Shown in pieces: positions 8,143-16,949 of a stretch of DNA of 64,000 nucleotides. The notes under the pieces are model-generated. The model did no database searches. It was given only the letters and a program-made list of their open reading frames with translations, and was not told where the DNA came from. The first letter of the stretch is position 1; the number at the start of each line of letters is the position of its first letter. Source of the DNA: CAWBRT01 sp963832785. Its GTDB lineage: Bacteria > Acidobacteriota > Terriglobia > Terriglobales > Acidobacteriaceae. The translations under genes were made by a program, and so were the position numbers. The stretch spans positions 2,418,001 through 2,482,000 of the forward strand of contig CAWHVF010000005.1 of NCBI GenBank assembly GCA_963832785.1, written 5' to 3'.

Positions 8143-9498
8143 CTATTTCTCATCGGTGGCAAGGATAGGCTGTGCCGCGGGCGCCGCCTGGCACGGCCGC
8201 TCGCGCCGCAGGTGCCAGCGAATTATCAGGTAAAGCAGCAGCAGCAGCAGCGAATTGATTATCAGGCTGGACCAAGCGGCGCCTCGCCAGGCGTAAGCGC
8301 GGATAATCCACAGGTTGAAGAACACGCTGAAAATGGCAATGACGATGTCCAGCAACGAGCGCTGCCACTGGTAGTTGGCCCCGGTCAAGGAGTCGCTGAG
8401 GAATGTCCGCACGCTATAGACCATCGGCAGCAGGCAAAGCCAGCGCAGCGCCACCACGCTCTCCGCATACGCCCTGCCGAAAATGAGCGGTACCGCCCCC
8501 GCCGCCAGAAACAGCGCGATGCTGGCCCCTAGTCCATATAGGAACGAGTGGCGGCAGATGCGCTTGGCGAAGGCGAAACCCGAGGTCACGCCCTGCTCGC
8601 CCTGGCGAAAGAATTCGGGATAGGTGGCCATGGCGAGGGAACGAACCGGCAGCATGATGGGCTCGATAAAGCGGCACGCTACCGCGTAGATGGCCGCCGA
8701 CTCGACCGTGCTCAGCCGCGCCAGCATGGTCTTGTCGATGTCGCTGTAAATCGATTGCGATGCCATCGAAACCGAAAAGTGGAAGCCCTCGCGCACCGAC
8801 GGCGCCAGCAGGCTCAGTTGCAGGCGCGGCGAACCGCACCAGCGGATGGCCGCCGCCAGCGCGGCAAAGGTGGCAACCACCGCCCCGGCCGCATACAGAT
8901 GCGCCCAATGCACGGGCGTCGCTGCGGTAGCCGCCAGGACCAGCGCCGCAATCAATCGGCATATGGTGGACAGCACCACAATCTGCGAGTATCGGCGTAG
9001 CTGCCCGATGGCGGCAAAGGCGTGCAGGCAGGTATCGATGACCGGCAGCCCAAGCAGGTCGGCGACGGCCACGGCCAGCAGCATTCCGAAGGTGGCGGAA
9101 GGGGGAAGCACCCTGGGCCGGATCAGCAGCGCCAACACCGTCAGCAGCGAGCCGGAGGCAATGGTTACCAAAAGCGCGTTGCCCAGGTAAACCGGCAGGC
9201 GATTCCGGTCGCGGGCCACGTACTTGATCAGCACGTCTCCGGTGCCCCAGGAGGCGAACGGCGACATGGCCGCTACCAGGGCGGTACAGGCCACGAAGGA
9301 ACCGTACCCGGCAGGGCCCAGCACATGGGCTACGATGACGAAGTAGACCATGCGCCCGGCCAGTCTCAGGCCGTTGCCGCTCAGCATCCAGGCCGCATTA
9401 CGCGCTAGGCCGGAGGCCAGGCGGCGGCGCACTAACTGCCCTAACCGGCCAGACCAGACGCCGCCTGGCGCCACGTTCCCATTAGGGGATGACGCCAT
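8143..9498 (-). CDS. Polysaccharide flippase (Wzx/MATE-like)
   Basis: This 451-residue protein has about 12 to 14 hydrophobic segments beginning with MLSGNGLRLAGRMVYFVIVAHVLGPAGYGSFV, the usual opening of the oligosaccharide flippase family. It is expected to move lipid-linked repeat units across the inner membrane. The ATG at 9498 overlaps the end of the exporter gene by 17 nt, showing tight coupling. The 93 nt that follow before the GT2 start contain no other gene. Confidence 0.87.
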   Translation of the reverse strand: MASSPNGNVAPGGVWSGRLGQLVRRRLASGLARNAAWMLSGNGLRLAGRMVYFVIVAHVLGPAGYGSFVACTALVAAMSPFASWGTGDVLIKYVARDRNRLPVYLGNALLVTIASGSLLTVLALLIRPRVLPPSATFGMLLAVAVADLLGLPVIDTCLHAFAAIGQLRRYSQIVVLSTICRLIAALVLAATAATPVHWAHLYAAGAVVATFAALAAAIRWCGSPRLQLSLLAPSVREGFHFSVSMASQSIYSDIDKTMLARLSTVESAAIYAVACRFIEPIMLPVRSLAMATYPEFFRQGEQGVTSGFAFAKRICRHSFLYGLGASIALFLAAGAVPLIFGRAYAESVVALRWLCLLPMVYSVRTFLSDSLTGANYQWQRSLLDIVIAIFSVFFNLWIIRAYAWRGAAWSSLIINSLLLLLLYLIIRWHLRRERPCQAAPAAQPILATDEK

Positions 9499-10459
9499 AA
9501 ATGGCAGCGCTCCCCGCCGACTGGACCACGCTCTGCGAGGCGCGCACGGCGTCTTTCAGCCGGCTATTCGGCACGAACAGAATATCGTTGGCATGCAGCT
9601 CGATATCGGGCTCCTGGCCGCGCGCAATTTTGCCGACGTGCAGCTTGTTCGGCGCATAGCTCCCGCTATCCGATTTCGTAAGTAAAACGGCTTTGTTGAT
9701 CGAGGCCGATGCGCTTGTCCCTCCGGCTTCCGCCAGCGCCTGCAGCAGCGAAATCTTGCCGCCGTTCTGCATGACGAATCCTCCCGGCCGGTTCACGTTA
9801 CCCAGCACGTAGACGATTCCGGCGCGCGGCACCACCACCAGGTCTCCGGGAAAGACTTGAACGTCATTGGCCAACGAGCTCAGGGCGTCGTTGCTGTTCA
9901 TTTTGGCGTTAACGTTCTCCTGCGTTCCGGAGCGGCGCTTGATGGTGATCTTGTTGCCATCAGCATAGTTGGTGAGGCCGCCCGCCATGGAAAGCACATC
10001 CAGCAGGGTGCGCGGGCCCAGCACCTGGTAAACGCCGGGATGCTGCACTTCTCCGGTAATGGAAACGCCTTTGCTGGCGAACTCCTTGATCAACACGTTA
10101 ACCTGCGGATGCAGCAGGAAGTGGCGGTCGCGCAGTTCGCTGGCGATCAGGTCCGCCGCTTCCTGTCCGGTCAATCCGCCCAGCATGGTGCTGCCGAGCA
10201 GCGCCAGTTGCGCCTGGCCGTCGGCGCCTACGCGTACCTGCTGCGTCAGCTCGGGGGAGTCGAAGACGGAAATCTCCAGCAAGTCGCCGGCCGCGATCTG
10301 CACCGGCACGGCGGCCATCTTCCCCGGACCGGAGGCAGCGGGCGCGGTTGGCGGAGGCGGCGACGCCGCGGGTGTTTGAGCCGCCCAGCCGGCCAGCGCC
10401 AGCATCAGGACAAGCACAATCAGGAGGCAAACGGATTTTTCTGCTCGATTTCGCATCAT
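9482..10459 (-). CDS. Polysaccharide export protein (Wza-like, SLBB)
   Basis: This 325-residue outer-membrane or periplasmic exporter has an N-terminal hydrophobic signal segment (SVCLLIVLVLMLALAGWAA) with no lipobox cysteine, then a Poly_export domain (GDLLEISVFDSPELTQQVRV) and SLBB repeats (GVSITGEVQHPGVYQV; GIVYVLGNVNRPGGFV). The start is the first of two ATGs at 10459, overlapping the kinase stop as ATGA with GGAGG 8 nt upstream. Together with the BY-kinase it should form the transenvelope export channel. Because the Wza lipid anchor is absent, its membrane attachment may differ from the E. coli protein. Confidence 0.9.
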   Translation of the reverse strand: MMRNRAEKSVCLLIVLVLMLALAGWAAQTPAASPPPPTAPAASGPGKMAAVPVQIAAGDLLEISVFDSPELTQQVRVGADGQAQLALLGSTMLGGLTGQEAADLIASELRDRHFLLHPQVNVLIKEFASKGVSITGEVQHPGVYQVLGPRTLLDVLSMAGGLTNYADGNKITIKRRSGTQENVNAKMNSNDALSSLANDVQVFPGDLVVVPRAGIVYVLGNVNRPGGFVMQNGGKISLLQALAEAGGTSASASINKAVLLTKSDSGSYAPNKLHVGKIARGQEPDIELHANDILFVPNSRLKDAVRASQSVVQSAGSAAIYGVIP

Positions 10460-12837
10460 GCTCTTTCCTCCTTGGGGTCCAGCGGCGAGGACGGGGGAAT
10501 TACCACCGCCGCTTTGCCGGAGCCGTTGGAGCCGTAGCCGCCATAGCCGTAGGCTCCGGAATAGTGGTGGTAATCCGCCGAATGAACATCCATGGCGTTT
10601 ACCACCACCCCCAGACACTCGGCCTGGGCGTTTTGCAGCACGCGGATGGTTCGCAACATTGACTGGCGATTGGTGACGGCGAAGCGGACCACCATGAGCA
10701 CGCCGTCCACGTTGGGCGAGAGAACGACCGCGTCGGTGACCGGAATAACCGGGGGAGTGTCAATCACCACGTAACTGAATTGCTCGCGCCAAAGCTTGAT
10801 CAGTTCGGCCATGCGCTGCGATCCGAGCAACTCAGACGGAGACTCCGGGCAGGGTCCGGCCGGCATGAATACCAGGCCGGGAATTTCCTCGACCTGCCGG
10901 TAGGCGGGAGCGTCCGGGCTACCCTGCAAAATATGGCTCAAGCCTATGCCGGTACAGCGCTTCATAACCTTGCTCAGACTTCCGAGGCGCAGGTCGGCGT
11001 CGACCAGCAGAACCCGGCCGCCGTTCTGCGCCAGCACCGAGGCCAGGTTCAAGGCGGAAAAGCTCTTCCCTTCCTGCGGCAGGCTGCTGGTTATCATGAC
11101 AACCTTGGCGGGAACGCCGGATGAGGACAGCAGCAAGGAAGTACGCACGGCGCGAAAAGCCTCCGCCACCGGCGAATTGCTGAGACCTACCAGACGGGCG
11201 CGGGCTTCCTGCGTAGCGCCACCGAGGCAGTGCTGGCCATTTCCTTTGGGCAGGGCCTTGCGGTCCCCGGCCACCAGTTCGGCCTGCGGAATTATTCCCA
11301 GCACCGGTACATGGGTGGCGGCCTCGACCTCATCCGGATCGCGTACCGTGCGGTCGGCGGCGTCGACGATAAATGCGCAGGCCACACCGAGCGTCAGACC
11401 GGCCAGCAGGCCAAAGGCCAGGTATAGCTTCACTTTGGGCTTGGACGGACGAGCTGGAACTGCCGCCTGGTCGACGACGTTGGGCTCGCTGGAACGCAAG
11501 CCGGCCAATACGCCGGCCTCTTTGAGCTTCTGCAACAGGTTGTCATAGAGCGTGCGGTTGGAATCGGCCTCGTGCTTGGCGATGGTGAAATCGACGGCCT
11601 TGTTGTTCATATCAGCCGCGGCCGCCTTCTGCTGGGCAAACGCCTTTTTGGCGGAAGCTTCGCGCGTGGCCGCCAGCTCGTACTCGCTCTTGGCTTGATC
11701 GGCGACCCGGCGCAGCTCTTTCTGGATGGAACCGCGCAGCGCCTCCAGCCGCTGCTGCATCTCGATCAGCCGGGGATAAGCCGGGCCGTACTTGGTGGAG
11801 GCATCCGCGATCTGCGAATTGAGCTGGGCCTCCTGCTGGTGCAGGTTATTGATGAGGGAAAGCGAATTGACCGTGTCGGTGGCGGTCGCCCCGGGCGCGC
11901 CTCCCAGCAGCCCGGCGATCAGCTCCGGGTTGCCGTTGTGGGCAAGGTTGTAAATGGTTTGCTTCACCACCCGGTTCGACTCGGCGGCGGTTACCTCGTT
12001 GTTGAGTTGCTCCAGCCTGGTGATGATGATGTTGTGGTGCTCGTCCTCGCCGAATATCCCGGAATCCTTCTCCAACTCAACCGCGCGCGCCTGTGATTTC
12101 TCCACCTCGGACTTCAGGTCCACCAGTTGGCGGCGCAAGAAGTCGGTGGCCTGGTTGGTGGCGTTGTAGCGCACCTGAAAGTTGTGCTCGACGAAATCCT
12201 TCAGTAACTGGTTGACGATTCTGGCAGCCATTGCCGGGTCAGGATGGGTGTAGCTGACCCGAATCAGGCGCGTGCCGGAAAGGACATCGACATTGAGATT
12301 CGATTGGAACTGGCGAACGGCCGCCGCGCGCTTCAGCGGCGACTGATCGAAGGGCAACTCCATCTGGCGCCGCACTTCGTCGTTCCTGATGAGCGGAGGG
12401 TGATAGCTGAACTCCGGGGTGTCGGCCAGGTCCAGCTCCTTGACGACCTGCAAGGCGAGAGCGTCGGCTTGCAGGGCGGCCGCCTGCGTCTGCAGGGTGA
12501 GGGTGAAATCCAGCGTATCACTGTAGGTGTTGCCGCCGTTCTTGTCGCCCACCGCTATTCCGCCCGTGTCCTGCTTGAGCAGTTGCAGTTGCGAAACCGC
12601 CGTGTAGCGCGGGGTCATTAACAGGCAAACCAGCGCCGCCGCCAGCAGCGCGGCTGCCGTGCAACCCAAGATCCAGCGCCGGCGCCTGAGCAGAACGCGA
12701 ATGGCCGCAACCATGTCGACGTCCGGCTCCTCGCTTGACGCCGGGGGCGTGTACCTGCCGGACGGCAGCAGGCGAACGTTGGTTGAGACTTTCTGGAGTT
12801 CGTTTCTTGGTTGCAACAGCTTGTACTTCTTGGTCAT
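10456..12837 (-). CDS. Wzz-type chain-length regulator fused to BY-kinase
   Basis: This 793-residue polysaccharide co-polymerase/tyrosine autokinase controls chain length and export. The N-terminal Wzz domain has a first membrane segment (ILGCTAAALLAAALVCLLM) at about residues 55-75, a long coiled periplasmic region, and a second membrane segment (LYLAFGLLAGLTLGVACAF) at about 470. The kinase domain shows Walker A SSLPQEGKS, Walker A' VLLVDADLR and Walker B VVIDTPPV. A tyrosine cluster (DYHHYSGAYGYGGYG) near the C-terminus is the expected autophosphorylation site. It begins 135 nt after the antiterminator gene and overlaps the exporter by ATGA. Confidence 0.93.
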   Translation of the reverse strand: MTKKYKLLQPRNELQKVSTNVRLLPSGRYTPPASSEEPDVDMVAAIRVLLRRRRWILGCTAAALLAAALVCLLMTPRYTAVSQLQLLKQDTGGIAVGDKNGGNTYSDTLDFTLTLQTQAAALQADALALQVVKELDLADTPEFSYHPPLIRNDEVRRQMELPFDQSPLKRAAAVRQFQSNLNVDVLSGTRLIRVSYTHPDPAMAARIVNQLLKDFVEHNFQVRYNATNQATDFLRRQLVDLKSEVEKSQARAVELEKDSGIFGEDEHHNIIITRLEQLNNEVTAAESNRVVKQTIYNLAHNGNPELIAGLLGGAPGATATDTVNSLSLINNLHQQEAQLNSQIADASTKYGPAYPRLIEMQQRLEALRGSIQKELRRVADQAKSEYELAATREASAKKAFAQQKAAAADMNNKAVDFTIAKHEADSNRTLYDNLLQKLKEAGVLAGLRSSEPNVVDQAAVPARPSKPKVKLYLAFGLLAGLTLGVACAFIVDAADRTVRDPDEVEAATHVPVLGIIPQAELVAGDRKALPKGNGQHCLGGATQEARARLVGLSNSPVAEAFRAVRTSLLLSSSGVPAKVVMITSSLPQEGKSFSALNLASVLAQNGGRVLLVDADLRLGSLSKVMKRCTGIGLSHILQGSPDAPAYRQVEEIPGLVFMPAGPCPESPSELLGSQRMAELIKLWREQFSYVVIDTPPVIPVTDAVVLSPNVDGVLMVVRFAVTNRQSMLRTIRVLQNAQAECLGVVVNAMDVHSADYHHYSGAYGYGGYGSNGSGKAAVVIPPSSPLDPKEERA

Positions 12838-12972
12838 CGGTTACATTCCTCATTTTTGTGCGGTCTGTGTTGCCGCCACCCCGCCGTGGCACCCGGCCTG
12901 GCTCGGCCTCATTGGCGTGATGGCCGGCCGGGAGTAACTTCCAGCCTTCATCGAGAGATCGTCGAAGTTGAA

Positions 12973-13539
12973 TCAGAGCGGTTCCAGCTTGTATCCGTCG
13001 GCCGCAATCGAGATCGAGCGCTGGAGCGGCTCGATCGAAACCACCAGCTTCCGTTCCCCCGGCTCGGAGACGAGAACGCACTCGACGCCTTCCAGGCATC
13101 CGCCGCGAATGCGTACCCGGTCACCGGCTTTCAGAAACGGGTAAGGCGAGCAGGCGACCGAGTTGTTGACTATCTGGCGCACGGCTTCTATCTGCGCGTC
13201 GGGGATCGGGCATGGCCGGCCGTTGAAAGCCAGCCAGCGGAACACGCCCGGGATCCGCAGCACCCTGAGGTAGAGTTGCTCGTCCAGCGCCGCCTGGACG
13301 AAGGCGTAGCAGGAGAACAGGGCGGCATCTATGACTTTGCGCCGGTCGCTCCAGCGCCGCACTTCGCGCATGGTGGGAACGAAGGCGGTCACGCCCTTCA
13401 TGCTCAGCTCAGAGGCAATCTTCTTCTCGTGCTTGGCCCGCGTCTGGATGGCGAACCACTGCGGCCGCCCGCCCGCCAGCACAGCCAGGGGCGCGGCAAC
13501 TCTCATCGCCATCGTTTCTGAGTTCGAAGCTTCAATCAT
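12973..13539 (-). CDS. NusG-like transcription antiterminator (UpxY/RfaH type)
   Basis: This 188-residue NusG paralogue has the NGN domain (WFAIQTRAKHEKKIASEL, then FSCYAFVQA and the IPGVFRWLAF turn) and a C-terminal KOW motif (FLKAGDRVRIRGGCLEG). Specialised NusG paralogues at the head of polysaccharide operons, such as UpxY and RfaH, keep RNA polymerase going through the long operon. That is the likely role here, since the gene precedes about 13 kb of same-strand polysaccharide genes. It lies 33 nt after the PilZ gene stop. The recruiting DNA or RNA element was not identified. Confidence 0.88.
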   Translation of the reverse strand: MIEASNSETMAMRVAAPLAVLAGGRPQWFAIQTRAKHEKKIASELSMKGVTAFVPTMREVRRWSDRRKVIDAALFSCYAFVQAALDEQLYLRVLRIPGVFRWLAFNGRPCPIPDAQIEAVRQIVNNSVACSPYPFLKAGDRVRIRGGCLEGVECVLVSEPGERKLVVSIEPLQRSISIAADGYKLEPL

Positions 13540-13574
13540 GCTGATGTACCCGCCTCCAGCCGCCCGCCCGGGCT

Positions 13575-13940
13575 TCAGTGGAGGTCAATTCTGAAATATG
13601 TTTCCGCCGCAAAGCTCGCCAGCTTGCCTTGCGGAGTTTCCCGGCGGACGATTTTCCCTTCTCCCTTCAGGGTCGTCCCCGGAGTCCTTCCTTCCGCTGT
13701 TGGCAGCACCAGCGTGATGTTCAGCCGCGTGCCAAGCGGGGGACAGGAATCGGGCACGCACGAGACACAAATCCCATGCGTGCTTATGTTCTCGGTGCAT
13801 CCGTCCTTTGCGCACTGCTCCTGCCCGCTGGGCCAGGCAAAGAGCACCGGAATACGTAGGCTGTAGCGAGTGTGTTTGCGGCGTTCCACCAAGGACTCGA
13901 ATCGGTTATTGGCGCGAGTTGAAGAGAAGTGGGAGGGCAA
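13575..13940 (-). CDS. PilZ-domain protein
   Basis: This 121-residue protein has the PilZ signature RRKHTRYSLRIPV near residue 20 and a degenerate second motif, ENISTHGICV, in place of D/NxSxxG. PilZ domains bind cyclic di-GMP; binding here is plausible but the second motif is not canonical. The frame opens with TTG at 13940 and the nearest ATG is out of frame. A GTG near 13889 (VERRKHTRY) is an alternative start. As the first gene of the exopolysaccharide operon it could link c-di-GMP to polysaccharide output, which is inference from position. Confidence 0.8.
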   Translation of the reverse strand: MPSHFSSTRANNRFESLVERRKHTRYSLRIPVLFAWPSGQEQCAKDGCTENISTHGICVSCVPDSCPPLGTRLNITLVLPTAEGRTPGTTLKGEGKIVRRETPQGKLASFAAETYFRIDLH

Positions 13941-14232
13941 GACGTGCCATCCAATTAAACTGCTGAAAAATAAACATTTACGCCCTTATCCTGCAGGCTT
14001 TCCCGGGGCTGCCGAAAGCGCTACGACGGGTATGGCTCCGCCCTCAAAGTCACATCCGCACTGCGGTCAGCGCAGCTCCGGCGTGTGACAACGTCCAAAG
14101 TACCTTTGGCATCCAATCCCCACAAGTGAGCAAGCGAATTGCAGACTAACGCATCGCTTTTCTGTCAGTTGTCCCATCGGCTCGTCCCATATACGAGCGC
14201 ATCACACAGGCAGTCGGGGTAGGGGAGAAAGT
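13941..14232. promoter_or_regulatory. Divergent intergenic region between exopolysaccharide operon and LuxR-Sel1 regulator
   Basis: The gap between two divergent starts must hold promoters for both directions. It contains an AT-rich stretch near 13960-13985 on the PilZ side and an AGGGGAG ribosome binding site at 14221 for the regulator gene. No clear sigma-54 or palindromic operator was found by eye. Confidence 0.4.
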
Positions 14233-15246
14233 ATGGAGCCCTCGGGGGTACGGGTCATGGTCGTTGATTCCAGCCGAATGAACGGCCAAGCCATTTCCGC
14301 CGCGCTGGAGAACCATCAGTTCCAGGTAGTTTATGCGGGTTGCAATGCGGCGGAAGCGGCCGCCGAGGCGGGGCGCCAGCAGATCGACGTGGCGCTGATC
14401 GGCGAGAACCTCGACGGCCACCATGGCGCCGGCTTCGAGCTCACGGAAAAGATGCGGAACACGCGCGGCAGACCGCCGGTGGTGATGATTCTCGACCGCT
14501 CCGACGGCGACTCGGTCACGCGCGCCTTTCGCGCCGGCGCCAGAGGCATCTTCAGCCGAAACAGCTCGCTGGAAACACTGCCCAAGTGCATCGTCTGCGT
14601 CAGTCAAGGCCAGCTCTGGGCCAGCAGTGCGGAGCTGGAGCATCTGCTGGAGGCCCTCAAGATGCCTCTGCGCCTGGTCAATGCCAGCGGGGCTGAGCTG
14701 CTATCCAAACGGGAGCGCGAGGTTGTTCAGCAGGTTTCGGAAGGATTGACCAACCGCGAAATCGCCGACCTGCTCGGCTTGAGCGAGAACACGATAAAAA
14801 ACTACATCTACCGCATCTTCGACAAGCTCGGCATCTCCAGCCGGGTGGAGCTGGTTCTCTACGCCGCCAGCCAGTTCATGCAGCGCAACTCTCAATGCCA
14901 GCACTGCCAGAATCCGCTCGACAACCCCGGCCAGGAAGCGACTATGTTCAGTTGGTACTGCAAGGCGGTGGAGAGATTTACGCTCTTCCAGTTCCTTCTG
15001 GGAGAGCTGTACCGTGAAGGACGCGGCGTCCCGCCCGATCCCAAGGCGGCTTACATGTGGTTCCGCATCGCCGAGAAACTGAGCATGGCCATGAAGGACC
15101 GCAGCCACGAGGCGCAGGTCGAGCTGGAACGGCAGTTGACGGAAAAGCAGCTTGCCGACGCCGCTCAGGAAGCAACCAACTGGGTTCGCCGGCAGCAACA
15201 CCTGTGCTGCCCCAAGCTGCGGGAAAACAAGCCCCTGGTAGCCTAG
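14233..15246 (+). CDS. LuxR/NarL-type regulator with degenerate receiver and Sel1-like repeat
   Basis: This 337-residue protein has three parts. Residues 5-125 resemble a response-regulator receiver (RVMVVDSSRMNGQAISAAL), but the phosphoacceptor segment reads VALIGENLDG, with Gly where the conserved Asp is expected. Residues 156-210 are a LuxR helix-turn-helix (LSKREREVVQQVSEGL, NREIADLLGLSENTIKNY). Residues 250-285 contain a Sel1-like repeat (LGELYREGRGVPPDPKAAY), preceded by a CQHCQNP pair of cysteines. It is divergent from the polysaccharide operon and may control it. The missing Asp implies phosphorylation-independent action. The ATG at 14233 has a good AGGGGAG site. Confidence 0.85.
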   Translation: MEPSGVRVMVVDSSRMNGQAISAALENHQFQVVYAGCNAAEAAAEAGRQQIDVALIGENLDGHHGAGFELTEKMRNTRGRPPVVMILDRSDGDSVTRAFRAGARGIFSRNSSLETLPKCIVCVSQGQLWASSAELEHLLEALKMPLRLVNASGAELLSKREREVVQQVSEGLTNREIADLLGLSENTIKNYIYRIFDKLGISSRVELVLYAASQFMQRNSQCQHCQNPLDNPGQEATMFSWYCKAVERFTLFQFLLGELYREGRGVPPDPKAAYMWFRIAEKLSMAMKDRSHEAQVELERQLTEKQLADAAQEATNWVRRQQHLCCPKLRENKPLVA

Positions 15247-15652
15247 AGCGGAACTACAGTAGGTGTACCCCATAAGATAACGTCATCCGACCGCAGCGAA
15301 GCGTGGCCCCGGCAGATGTGCCTTTGCATCTGCCGAAGCAGCGGGGCGGAGTGGAGCGGTTGGAAGCTAACCACAGAGTTCGCAGAGTCGCACAGAGCAG
15401 ATAAGGCTCGCTGGGGACCTGCATTTCTCGGTGCCCCTCTGTGTTCTCGGTGGTTAATTCTTCTGCAGCAATACACCAGATTCTTCCGACTCGCGCCCAG
15501 ACCACCCCAGCAAAACGCAACCGCATCGCCCGCGCACAAAAACAATGCAAGTTTGAGCGTCCGGTGTGATAAAAGTTGCCAGTGGCCCCTGGCCAGCGCC
15601 AGCTTGCGCTTGTGCCGGGGCAACAGTCCTTATTCAACCTGGAGCGTGCTTG
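15247..15652. repeat. Intergenic region with CATCTGC hairpin and CACAGAG inverted repeat
   Basis: This 406-nt gap holds two repeat structures. At 15310-15335, CGGCAGATG and CATCTGCCG pair around an 8-nt loop just after the regulator gene and could act as a terminator. At 15368-15457 a CACAGAG-rich 30-nt arm (starting TAACCACAGAG) is followed 30 nt later by its imperfect reverse complement (ending CTCGGTGGTTA), a dispersed-repeat style seen in many environmental genomes. The last 80 nt contain the start region of the next gene. No other coding sequence is supported. Confidence 0.6.
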
Positions 15653-16882
15653 ATGCCGGTCGAAGCAAAGTGGAAATCGGAATCGTGGTGGACGAGCAGT
15701 CTGAATTTCCTTCCCGAGGTCCGGGCGCAGTTTGCTCTGCCCGACGAAGTCCAGATTCATGACGCGACTCTGCGGGACGGCGAGCAGACTCCCGGAGTCG
15801 TCCTGCGGAAAGACGACAAGATCAGGATCGCGGAGATGCTGGACGACATGGGCGTTCACCGGATCGAGGCGGGAATGCCGGCGGTCTCGGCCGAGGACGC
15901 GGAGGCGATCAGGGTCATCTCCCGGCGAGTGAAGAAGGCCAAGCCGTACGCCTTCGTGCGGGCCATGGAGAAGGACATCGACGTTGCCCACGAATGCGGC
16001 GCCAGCGGCGTGGTCATTGAAGTGCCGGTGGGACAGCCCAAGCTGGAGATGCAGTTCAAGTGGACCCTGGACCACGTGCTGGCGCAAAGCGTGAAGGCCA
16101 TCAGGCGCTCCAAGCAGCTCGGGCTCTACACCGTCTACTTCCCTTACGACACCACGCGCGCCGTGGTGGCCGATTTCAAGAGCATACTGGGCCGGCTCAT
16201 GCAGGAGGCGCCGCCCGACTCCATCGGCGTGATCGACACCGTCGGCTGCGCCATTCCCGCCGCCATCAAATATCTGGTGACCATGGTCAGGCAGACTACC
16301 AGGCTGCCGGTCGAGATCCATACCCACAACGACATCGGCATGGCGGTGGCCAACGAAATGGCGGCCGTCGAGGCAGGCGCCGCCGTGGTGCACACCTGCA
16401 TCAACGGACTGGGCGAACGCACCGGCAACGCCGCCCTGGAAGAGGTAGTAGTGGCGCTGCGAACCCTGTACGGCTACGACTGGGGCTTCAAATACGAAAA
16501 GCTGGCGGAGCTGTCCGCCCTCACTCAGCAGTTGACCGGCTTTGCCATGGCGCCCAACAAGCCGATTGTGGGCTCGGGGAACTTCACCCGCGAATCCGGA
16601 ATCGGCATTGACTCGGTTTTGCATCAGCCCCTGGCAATGTTTTCCCTGAACCCGCCTTTTGTGGGACAGCGCCCCAAAGCAGTCCTGGGCAAGAAGAGCG
16701 GCTACCCTTCGGTGACCACCAAGGTCAAAGAGCTGGGGCTGGATTATCCGGAAGACAAGGAGAAGTTCGAGCTCGTCCTGCAGAAGATCAAGCAGCTTGG
16801 CACCTCCAAGAAGGGGCTGGTAACCGACGAGGAGTTCAAGGCGATTCTCAAGGAAGTCTTCAGCGCCGCAGTCGGCAAGTAG
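15653..16882 (+). CDS. Homocitrate/2-isopropylmalate/citramalate synthase-family enzyme (HMGL-like)
   Basis: This 409-residue acyl-CoA:2-oxoacid condensing enzyme has the TIM-barrel family motifs IHDATLRDGEQTPGV (catalytic Arg-Asp), EIHTHNDIGMAVAN (metal-binding HTH) and NGLGERTGNAALEE. There is no long C-terminal leucine-binding LeuA allosteric domain, so it resembles short homocitrate or citramalate synthases, but the substrate cannot be fixed. The ATG at 15653 is chosen because GGAG lies about 8 nt upstream; the open upstream extension has no family similarity. The gene stands alone and converges with the restriction endonuclease gene across a hairpin. Confidence 0.87.
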   Translation: MPVEAKWKSESWWTSSLNFLPEVRAQFALPDEVQIHDATLRDGEQTPGVVLRKDDKIRIAEMLDDMGVHRIEAGMPAVSAEDAEAIRVISRRVKKAKPYAFVRAMEKDIDVAHECGASGVVIEVPVGQPKLEMQFKWTLDHVLAQSVKAIRRSKQLGLYTVYFPYDTTRAVVADFKSILGRLMQEAPPDSIGVIDTVGCAIPAAIKYLVTMVRQTTRLPVEIHTHNDIGMAVANEMAAVEAGAAVVHTCINGLGERTGNAALEEVVVALRTLYGYDWGFKYEKLAELSALTQQLTGFAMAPNKPIVGSGNFTRESGIGIDSVLHQPLAMFSLNPPFVGQRPKAVLGKKSGYPSVTTKVKELGLDYPEDKEKFELVLQKIKQLGTSKKGLVTDEEFKAILKEVFSAAVGK

Positions 16883-16906
16883 CTTCACCCCAGCCACATC
16901 AACTCC

Positions 16907-16939
16907 GGCCCATCAACGCCGCACGGCGTTTGATGGGCC
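16907..16939. terminator. Bidirectional hairpin terminator
   Basis: GGCCCATCAACGCCG is followed after CA by its near-perfect reverse complement (one bulged T), between two convergent genes. Neither side has a long U-tract, but the position and the 15-bp stem fit a shared terminator. Confidence 0.65.
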
Positions 16940-16949
16940 GCGGAAAACA

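Noticed and set aside
1..13940. Exosortase/PEP-CTERM-type polysaccharide locus
   Set aside because: No exosortase or PEP-CTERM protein is encoded; the gene set is a Wzx/Wzy pathway.
13925..13945. TGGCAC..TTGC resembling a sigma-54 promoter near the PilZ start
   Set aside because: The spacing between the GG and GC elements is too short for sigma-54, and the sequence overlaps the start codon.
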